DNA from: Choristoneura fumiferana
Taxonomy: Eukaryota > Arthropoda > Insecta > Lepidoptera > Tortricidae
Direction of reading: 5' to 3'
DNA length: 64,000 nucleotides
Assembly: GCF_025370935.1 (NCBI RefSeq)
Contig: NC_133485.1
Coordinates: 2,097,559-2,161,558, forward strand
Shown: positions 55,914 through 64,000 of the stretch, piece by piece
Layout: the number at the start of each line of letters is the position of its first letter
How positions within the stretch are numbered: position 1 is the stretch's first letter
Translations under genes and position numbers: made by a program
Notes under the pieces: model-generated
Told to the model about the DNA's origin: nothing
The model's database searches: none
Seen by the model: only the letters and a program-made list of their open reading frames with translations

Positions 55914-56321
55914 AATGAGGGCTATTTTTGTCTTTCTAGATGGCGCCACTGTTGCTTGAGGTTTTTAAGTGTGGCTTTCAAAGTCTGTTATTACGGGCGT
56001 GAAAACAAAGTTTAGATTAAAATCATATTTAATACACCTTAAAACCGCATAAAAATATCGAGCAACCACAGTGTTGCGTAGTCCCGTTTTGTTCGGAAAA
56101 AAAGGGAGGACAAAAGTTTCCGAAAGACAAAACTGTTTCAAAACACAGACGTAACGCATAATTTCCATAATTAATTTCAGGTAATGCAAAATATTCACAA
56201 AATTATTCTGATTATAAATAAACCGGCGTAGCTCACCCAAAAACTATGAAATTTGACATTTCGGAGACCTCACGCTACACTAGCGCCTCTAGCGGCGAAT
56301 TCATACGCGATAGCCCTCATT
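55914..56321. mobile_element. AATGAGGGCTAT-type MITE, copy 2
   Basis: A 408-bp relative of 9334-9745 with AATGAGGGCTAT and ATAGCCCTCATT ends. It contains ctagatggcgccac near its left end, which copy 1 lacks. Confidence 0.85.
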
Positions 56322-58551
56322 GCTAGAGGTGAGGGTTATCGGTAAAAATAAAAGCGGTAAAATAAACGAACTTATTATTAATTTGCAAGATTGTTCGTCG
56401 GAGTCGGAAAGTGACACTCAAAGTGTTGAATAAATTATATTTTAAAATTCAAATAAGACTTAACTAACAAATAATGCTATTGCCAGTTTTAGCACTAGGT
56501 AGGTTCATGCAAAAGTATCGATAATTTGCGTAACAGTGTTACGTCAGTTTGGCATCTGTCATTTGAATCATCTTAGAAAAAATAAGGCTAGTTTTATTGT
56601 TTTTAAAAGTTTATTTTATACAATTATTTGCCGAAGGTCGCTACCATTATTTGGTATTGGAAGAATGGCAAAAAATGTCTAGTATGGCAGAATACAGAAT
56701 TATGACGACTATTCGCGGCATCTCCACATTACTTAGTATTAACAATTTTGTGCACTGAGAACTTTCAATTTTCGAGGACATGCTTCACGCGTTGGCGCGA
56801 ATGCATTTCGCCTTCGACCCTCCCACGCACTGCCCCTTTCCGTTAGTTTGTTTAAAAAAAAAACCTTTTAATAGAAATAAATCTATGGCATACTTTACAT
56901 TTTTAGTAAAAATCCCGAAAATGTGGTAACCCTAGGCGCGGCTAGCCTAGCGATGAGAGAGAACTAGTTGACCGAGTGGCGTGTCTTGGTTTAAAGAGTC
57001 CATTTATAGCACAGAGCTAATAAAGAGGACGTCTTCCGGCTGATGATGATGATGATGAATATTGATGAATAAAGAGGAGCAGAATAGAATTGTCACGCGA
57101 GCTACACTCGAGCCGACTATATGGTTTAAAAAAAGTATCTATTTTCCCAGTCTGTAACGAAGTTAATTAGTCAAAGAATGCGTTACTGCAGAAAGTTGGT
57201 TCATACATAAATTAACAGATAAAAAGAGAAAGATATATAATATATGTAAGAATTTTATTAAATTAACTGTAGATTTCATTGGTGAATATTTTAATGTGCC
57301 TTAGACCTATGAAAACACGAAAATAGTTCAAAAGGGAGGCGAAGATTTGGCGACAATTGTAGAAGGTACCAGGACTTTCTTTCTACGAGTACAATCGTTG
57401 TCGCCAATTCTACGCGCAATTACAGTAAATAGCTGAGAAACAAGATAAAAACATTGGTTCATCTCTTTCTATTACCTATCATTAGCTCTGTGCTCAGTTT
57501 AGAGCGGGCAAGTTGTTTACGTTTTTTCTTATTTACTTCACATTCTTTCAATCTTTGTCAGGTTAAGGTGCACATGTACGCCCCCAATAACAAACATGTG
57601 TTGTAATTGTTGCACAATAGCCATACCGGCGGTGACAACTGACAATACGGCTTTAATGTGAACTATTGTTCAACGTTTGTTTACTGGGAATGTAAACGAG
57701 CGCACTGGGAAACGTCAATTAATATTTAATTATTCTGTGTTGACCAAGTAAATGGCTGGACGATTTGGACGTATATTTTTTAATTGTACCCTCTCACCCC
57801 CTAGGTTTTATCTATCTGGAAATACGGACGATGGGAGCGAATTCCATTCCATAGCGGGCATGCAAGTATGCAGAGGATTGGCCTGACATTGCATCAGATC
57901 GGGGGTTGTAGAGGTCAATCGGAGAGACTTGAACAACAGTGGCAGTAGACCCAGTATCAGGCTAGTCAAACTTATGGGCACTTATGCATCTAGTTTTGAC
58001 TTTACCAACCATCTCAAACTTTTATAATATGTTTCGTCTGTCTGTAAAGCGTTAACTCCAGAATTCCAATGTCTCTATTTATTCCAATGTACTAAGTACA
58101 TACATGTTAATGAGGAGAGAACGTAACTAGGTAATTAGCTACAGAAAACTTGTCTCACAAACAGGGCTTTCGACTTGCTTAAATAGTGAAATCGGTACAA
58201 GTTACTAGCTGTTGCCCGTGGCTCCCCCCGCGTAGACTTCGTTTATCGCTATCCCGCGGGAACTATGCAACTACGCAATCTTATGTCCTTCCCCGGGACT
58301 CAATCTATCTGTGTACCTAATTTCATCTAAATCGGTTCAGTAGGTCCAGATATTACCCTTCTACAACCTCACAAACTCACAAACTTTACCTCTTTATAAT
58401 ATTAGTAAAAAAATACTCTTACTTAATATTATAAAAGCTAAAAGTAACTCTGTCTATACACTTAAACTAGTGAACCAATTTAGACGAAATATTGTACAGA
58501 GATAGACTAAAGCTTGAAACACAGAGCGTGGCGGAGAGGTGCTGCGCGTCG
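56322..58551. other. Gene-free region
   Basis: No supported gene. A short inverted pair (ggcgacaattgtagaag / acgagtacaatcgttgtcgcc) lies at 57347-57410, and an actagctgttgcccgtggct phrase at 58207. A GATGATGAT run at about 57040 may be an old LINE tail. Confidence 0.4.
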
Positions 58552-58693
58552 CGGAGGCGGTACCGGTTGTAATATTCGAGCTAACATGAAAGAGGGCACA
58601 CAGAATACCGCGCGGAAAATAAGCGTGGCGCGGAATTCATTCTGTGTGCCTTCATTCACGTTGGCTCGAATATTACAACCGGCACCGCCTCCG
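58552..58693. repeat. GC-rich palindrome with ~55-bp arms
   Basis: The left arm cggaggcggtaccggttgta through atattcgagctaac to ggcacacagaat is mirrored by attctgtgtgcc...ggctcgaatattacaaccgg...gcctccg. The loop is accgcgcggaaaataagcgt. Probably a foldback element. Confidence 0.85.
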
Positions 58694-59199
58694 CCCCGAG
58701 TTCATAAAGTAGGGTTGTCCGCACCAGATACGATCCGAAATATTCAAGATGAATTTAATTTTAACACAAGTGTATGAATATGACTTTAGAGCCATATATT
58801 CGCCTCTCTTAGCTCACTCATTTCTACGCCTCTATTAGTTCTATGCTCCGAATCTCAGCTAATGGGGTCGACAAAAATGTTACGAAATGAGTCCATGACA
58901 TAATACATCGCGGAAGTCTTCTCGCTATAGTAAATACTAGTGTCCTTGGCTGGGGCGCGCAGAGGTCGTCGCCCCCATCGATCCACCCCCAGCCCCAAGC
59001 GAGGGGGACGCCTCCTATCCGCCTTGTCACAGCGCCTGTCACGCGTTGCTGACGTTTACAATTGTACACATAAATTTGACATAAATATAACAATGACATT
59101 TTGTATAGTTTAGTAATATCTAGGTTTTTCAAACCGATTTATGTAGGTAGGTTTGTATAAGTCAACTAATATTTTTTTAATCACATTTTTCAACATCAG

Positions 59200-59494
59200 A
59201 GGGCCCACAAATGCTACGAAAAATCCTAACGATAACTTACCGTTTATTGTATAGTGTGTGAGAAAACGTAGGAGAAAACTGTACAGTTTTGTAAGATTTT
59301 TTTAAAAACTGTACTGGCGAACAGATAAATCGGACGGATGAATTAGGGCTATGATTAAACAAAAAACTGCTGAAATTAATTGAAGATCGCTACGATAAAC
59401 TGTAGTGTGTGTGTGGCGTAAGAATTAACAATAAATCGGACCGATTGAACGATGCAGTCAAATAGTAGGATTTTGCGTAGCGTCTGTGGGCCCT
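59200..59494. mobile_element. AGGGCCCACA-type MITE with ATCAG repeats
   Basis: The 295-bp element has ~29-bp imperfect terminal inverted repeats (AGGGCCCACAAATGCTACG and CGTAGCGTCTGTGGGCCCT). It is flanked by ATCAG on both sides, a candidate target duplication. It has no transposase frame. Confidence 0.8.
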
Positions 59495-60239
59495 ATCAGG
59501 TAATACATATAATATAATGTAGCTGAAAATATCAAAAGCTGTATCAGGAGTTTTTCAATTTCTTAGTGGGTTAAGTTTTAAAGCCGTGGTAACATTTATG
59601 ATTGCTACAACGTTGCCAGGTTTTATTGCACAAGTCCATTCATTCACTGTTTCTGAACCGATCCCAGCACTTAGCTTCCCATTCATCATGGCACCGTAAT
59701 CACAACTACTTATGGCTCGAGCGATAACCCCGATATGGCGCTGGACGTCTAATTCTACATATTCAAAGTGACACAGCAGAGCCAGATATGTGAGAGAGGT
59801 TTTATTTCACTTTTTTTCGCTGCCAGCGAGAAAAGAATGTTTTTTTATTAATATCAAAATTTTATCGCATTTGTCGCCTAGTGTAGTGACATATCTACAT
59901 ACTCGTATTTTTCATACTATAAAATAGTTTTCACTACTCACTGGCAGTGCGACTAGAGCCAGTGCCTGAGCAGTAAGTTGTTTAATAAAATAATATTATA
60001 AATCTGTTCAGCGGTTTAAACGTGAAGAGGTACAGAAAACCCATTTTTTACCCTGCATTTTTTAATTCTTGTCTTTTTGTAAACTTACGAGTACGTGATT
60101 TATGGTGTTCAATAAAGGATATTTGTATTTTTATAATTAATACTGAAATTTTATTTACATTATTTTGTACAATTATGAGTTTACATACATAAAAAAAAAC
60201 TAACCTAAGCGGAAAATTATAAAAAGAATACCCCGTCTA

Positions 60240-60948
60240 AAAGATCTGCCTGTGGCAGGGTTCCCATGACGCTGGTCGCATTACCCCTTTGGACCGCAAC
60301 TGCGATCCGCTGGGATAAATACGCGCCAGATCTTTGGTCCCCAGAAGCGTCGACCAACCGGGACGACAGGGCCTTTATAAAAGACTTCATGTCGGCTGAC
60401 CAGAGTGACCAGTACCCTTAGTGTAATTTTTCGGTTACAAAATACGTCTCGATCGCGTTCGCGTTAAAATCTCAATTTGTATGGAAACACGAACATCGCA
60501 AACGTTCCGCTAGAGGCGCTTTTCGTGTTTCCATACAAATTGAGATTTTAACGCGAACGCGATCGAGACGTATTTTGTAACCGAAAACTTACACTAAGGG
60601 CACAGGGCCCTAAGGTCTCAACAGCAAGCGCCGCAAACTCGTAATCCTTTAATTAGGAGGAGTACCTACTTGCGACAGAGCGAAAGTATCAACGCATGTA
60701 GCGTCCCACACCAGGGCCCTACCGAGCTTCAATGGCACCAGGGTGACCCCGTCTGGACGCTTGCCATCGTCCCTTGCCATGCCGGCTGGCTCTAAAGCCG
60801 AAGGTACTGAAGCAGTGGCAAGCGACCGACGTACTAAGTCATTGATGGTGCCATGACGGAACATACGGCCGGCGCTCCTAACACATGAAAGGCCATGTCG
60901 TCCCAGTTGCTCCATATTTGTATTGTATTGTATAATATTGTTAAGCAT
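60240..60948 (-). pseudogene. LINE RT C-terminal region split by a MITE
   Basis: On the minus strand, 60948-60601 encodes GLSCVRSAGRMFRHGTINDL, then LARDDGKRPDG-like MARDDGKRPDGVTLVPLKLG and LVWDATCVDTFA, followed by an AVETLGP-like segment after a frame change. After the MITE (60415-60600) the same domain continues with ADMKSFIKALSSRLVDASGD and RIAVAVQRGNATSVMGTL. Both parts belong to the C-terminal region of certain non-LTR retrotransposon RT proteins; 40515-40763 is a relative. It is truncated and interrupted. Confidence 0.8.
60415..60600. mobile_element. CCCTTAGTGTAAG-type MITE, near-perfect palindrome
   Basis: 186 bp: arms of about 80 bp run from CCCTTAGTGTAA through cggttacaaaatacgtctcg, atcgcgttcgcgttaaaatc and tcaatttgtatggaaacacg, and mirror back with almost no mismatch. 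The loop includes ccgctagaggcgct. It is inserted in a LINE fragment. Confidence 0.93.
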
Positions 60949-61998
60949 CGAATATCACCAGCAACGTACATACTGCATATTTCTCGCACCGTTTATATAG
61001 TTTACGCAACGGCCACATCACTTAGGTGACGCAGAATAATCCGGGTCACTTGGGCGCTGTAATCCAACCGCCGTAATGGGGTCGACTTTATCAGTAATTA
61101 TTACGTTTCCTCACGAATGCCTAACGATTTATTTTTAACCCCAACGCAAAAAGAGGGAAGTTATAAGTTTTACGTGTTTGTATTGTCTGTCTGTGGCATC
61201 GTAGATCCCAAACGGATGGACCAATTTTGATACGTTTGCTACCGCGATATATCTTGATTTCCATTTTATTATAATTTATTGAATCAGGCGTTACTTTGCG
61301 GAGGACCTTAAAAAAGGTCGCTTAAGGTCGCGAGTGAGCAAAGAAATTATTTTTTAATTTATTCCATTTTATTTTCGCGAAATCCTTTTCGTGCACGTAT
61401 GTGTTTACACTCAACTTGAATATAATGTATGGGTTTTTCTAACCGGGCTGGCGTTCTCGGCACGGATCAAAGACCCCTTAGCCCTAAGCAAATAAAGATC
61501 GAAAAGGGTAACAAATAAACAGCTTTGGTTGACGCATCAACTCGTGCGTATTGTCATGTGGCCGTGTTTGCTTAGGGCGGTGTTTCGTGCGCCCGCGCTT
61601 GCCGCTAAAGAGTTGTCCGAATCATCTTCATTTCGTTTGTACAAAATACCGGCTATGTGCGAGTCGGTGTCGCGTCGAGACTTTCTTATGGGTTTGTAGA
61701 TATGAATATCTAGTTAAGTGATAGCAGAGCCAGAGCCACTAACCTAAGCTAAATGTCGGTATACGCAGTGTGGGGTTTTTTAAATGGTTGCGTTGCTGAC
61801 ACACATTCAAATAAAGATTTCCAGAATTTGTTCATTGGTTGAGCTATAAGAGCTACCTTCATACCAAATTTCAAGTTTCTAGAACAACCGGAAGTGTCAT
61901 TTATGTTTTTCGGTTACGGCAATTTGTATGGAACACCTTTGTCAATGACTGTATTTTTGCTTGCTGGGCAACAGCGTCTTGGCTTGGGCCCAGCGGCC
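60949..61998. other. Gene-free region with minor repeats
   Basis: 61140-61240 (gtctgtctgtggcatcgtag...aaacggatggaccaattttg) repeats a phrase also at about 18230-18310. A small inverted pair gccctaagcaaa / tttgcttagggc spans about 61481-61578. The plus-strand frame 61839-62267 overlaps a MITE and is not a gene. Confidence 0.45.
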
Positions 61999-62088
61999 AG
62001 CTGCACAAAATTTGGCCCACTACATACAAAATTACCTATTACTGCATACATTTAATTTTGAGGGCCAGATTTTTTGCCACTCAGTATA
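61999..62088. mobile_element. TACTGAGCGGC-type MITE, inverted copy
   Basis: gctgcacaaaatttggccca through gagggccagattttttgcca to ctcagtata, the reverse of the 17963 copy. Confidence 0.7.
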
Positions 62089-62798
62089 TTTTTCCTGGTA
62101 TGAGAAACAATATACTTATGATAAGCGGCCTCCTTAAAATACACTTCTGTATGCGGCCTCTATCATATTTTATTCAAATACGAGAGCGCGACGTAGAATC
62201 GGCGATTGATCGAAGGTCGCATTTTTACCGGATTGCGTGTGCCGGACGGTATTGTCTTTTATGTTAAGATGGCGAGTCAGCTATACCACAGAATAAGTAA
62301 TAGTACAAGTGGCTATACTTGGTTTGGATAGGTATTTAACTAAATAAACAAAATTCAATCATTTCAAGTTATTTAACTAAACATCAATTGGTGTCTTAAA
62401 TATTGAAATTCCCCCATTAAACTAGCTAACCAATACCACAGTAGATACATTTCTGTATTGAAATACACTAGTCTAGTTTGTACACTGAAAAAAAAGATAG
62501 CTGAACAAGTTTAGCTAATGACGTTTAGCCAAAATTGACTAATTAAGAACCAAAATAATGCTAATACCTATTGCAAAACTGATTTTGTAAGACATCACCT
62601 AACTTTTAGCTACTGTTAGCAAAAAAAATTTTTTTCAGTGATGCCTATTACCTACAACGATAGATAAGCAACATGTTTAAAATCCTTGAATGTACCAAAT
62701 CTGGCAGCTGAAGTTTGTTTACGTTTAGTTTACCTAAATTTAATTTAGTTTGTTTACCTGAGCGTTTCAAGTATAGTAGCGGTAACTCGTTGGAAGTT

Positions 62799-63301
62799 CC
62801 GGCCAAGAGCGTGTCGGACACGCCCAGGATAGATAGGGTTCCGTAGCCATTACGAAAAAATCAAATAATATTTTTCTAAGGATTTCGTATTGTGTACGGA
62901 ATCTTCCAAGTTTAGGTATATTTTATACCTTAGGCTGCTATTAACTCTTAAACTACTAAAAATAATATTTTCCTTGTAGTTTTTATATATTTACTCTCAT
63001 TCTGAATTTTTTTCAAATTTTTCCACCCAAAAATTTAGATTTTAGAGGGGGGGGACGCTCGATTTGAATGAAAATTTGCACTTTACAGTTGAATATTTCA
63101 CAAACAGATCACTTGCTCTTGTTCTATGGGAGTTACATTTTTGTTATTGTACCACTTTGTCGGCGCGACTGATATGTATATTCATGCCAAATTACAACTT
63201 TCTAGTACTTACGGTCTCTGAGCTTACCCGCGGACAGACAGGACAGACGGACAGACATGGCGAAACTATAAGGGTTCCTAGTTGACTAAGGAACCCAAAA
63301 A
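62799..63301 (+). repeat. GACA-bearing interspersed repeat, internally shortened
   Basis: Starts ttccggccaagagcgtgtcg and ends with the GACA tract, then ataagggttcctagttgact and ggaacccaaaaa. About 200 bp of the interior is missing. Confidence 0.85.
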
Positions 63302-64000
63302 GCTGAAATGAATTTTATAAAAATTTTTTCAAGGGTCAATTTTGTTGATGTATTGGTTTGAAATAAGATAAGTTCGAATTTTGCACTTCGTTCATACTAT
63401 AGGGCCAGGCTGGTCCCGCCGCCGACGATGAGCGAGAAACGAGTTGGCTTGCAGCGAGAAGCAGTGTGTCTAGCTAATTGCTTCTTTCCTTGCCCTTGGT
63501 AGGGCTAGTACCATCCCGGGTTAAACGGATGAACTTATTCTTAATCACGAAGTGGTCCTGGGTTTTAATACTTATTTAATTTACAGAATTGGTTTCCTTG
63601 CGATGTTTTCCTTGACCGCAAAGCTCGTGGTAAATTTCAAACGTACCTAACTCCGCAGTTTCGCACATGAATTACGAAAAATGTGTGCGGGCTCGGGTTT
63701 GTACCCCTATCCTCGCTCAGCGCAACTCTAGTGGCAAGCTCAGTAGAGCAATAGGTAAATGAAGTGTTTCTAATGGTTCATGCCAAACTCATTCCTCGCA
63801 CCGCATCCTCGAACGTCTTTGCTGGAGACGCAGCCTGAGAGGCCACAGGTTACTTTTACACTTCGAGCCTTCTCAGCGCAGAAACTTATCACCTGTATTA
63901 ATTTATTTCAGTGTTAACGCATACCGCATCCCAAATAGTAAATAAATATCGGCTCGGCCGCAAATAGAACCAATTTCATTAAATAAAAAAAAATAGTTTT
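63302..64000. other. Right edge, repeat scraps only
   Basis: 63415-63470 shares ccgccgacgatgagcgagaa with 15750-15790 in reverse. 63757-63840 resembles the end of the foldback at 2635-2968. No gene is supported. Confidence 0.4.

Noticed and set aside
61839..62267. 142-codon plus-strand frame
   Set aside because: It overlaps the MITE at 61999-62088 and shows no codon bias, domain or splice context.

Overview
The window is nuclear DNA of an insect, almost certainly a moth or butterfly. It has split eukaryotic genes with GT-AG introns, a TATA-box/AATAAA single-exon gene, and the dense mix of short repeats typical of Lepidoptera: tRNA-headed SINEs, RTE-like LINE 3' ends ending in GATGAT runs, (GACA)n-bearing 'AGCGTGTCGGACACGC' repeats, and many foldback/MITE elements. 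There are no bacterial or organellar genes and no CRISPR array. One 100-base N run (35487-35586) marks an assembly gap.

Genes, left to right. (1) The 3' end of an unrecognised plus-strand gene, seen as three phase-compatible exons (197-1780). (2) SEH1/Nup44A on the minus strand, eight coding exons (12584 down to 5271), resolved to 375 aa. (3) A NEDD1-like WD40 plus coiled-coil protein, minus strand, two exons (15253 to 13588, 531 aa). (4) OST4, a 34-aa oligosaccharyltransferase subunit, plus strand (16346-16450). (5) An intronless secreted acid-lipase-family gene, minus strand (23694-25118, 474 aa). (6) A second, larger lipase of the same family, plus strand (46719-48656, 645 aa), with an Asn/Gln/Tyr heptad-repeat spacer, a TATA box and a poly(A) signal. 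(7) The 5' end of an unrecognised plus-strand gene with an initiator, a first coding exon at 50754-50904 and a plausible second exon at 53360/53369-53463; it presumably continues beyond the window.

Mobile DNA fills much of the rest. A Ty3/gypsy-type LTR retrotransposon (29161-34152) sits inside an older interspersed repeat, and its empty site can be read from the flanks. Its LTRs are nearly identical but its reading frames are broken many times. At least fifteen palindromic or terminal-inverted-repeat loci are present, several nested: a LINE-like 3' end inside a foldback (37256-37781), a MITE at the centre of a larger palindrome (38665-38948), a MITE inside a SINE (45866-45986), and a MITE inside a LINE reverse-transcriptase fragment (60415-60600). 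Two local duplications (34928-35486 with 36001-36583; 40803-41819 with 42195-43208) may be real or may be unmerged haplotypes, the first being suspicious because it abuts the N gap.

Functionally the conserved genes are unrelated housekeeping genes (nuclear pore/GATOR2, spindle gamma-tubulin recruitment, N-glycosylation) beside two lineage-expanded secreted lipases. I see no operon-like or defence-like system. The most novel material is the two unrecognised gene ends, the repeat-bearing lipase, and the layered foldback elements.
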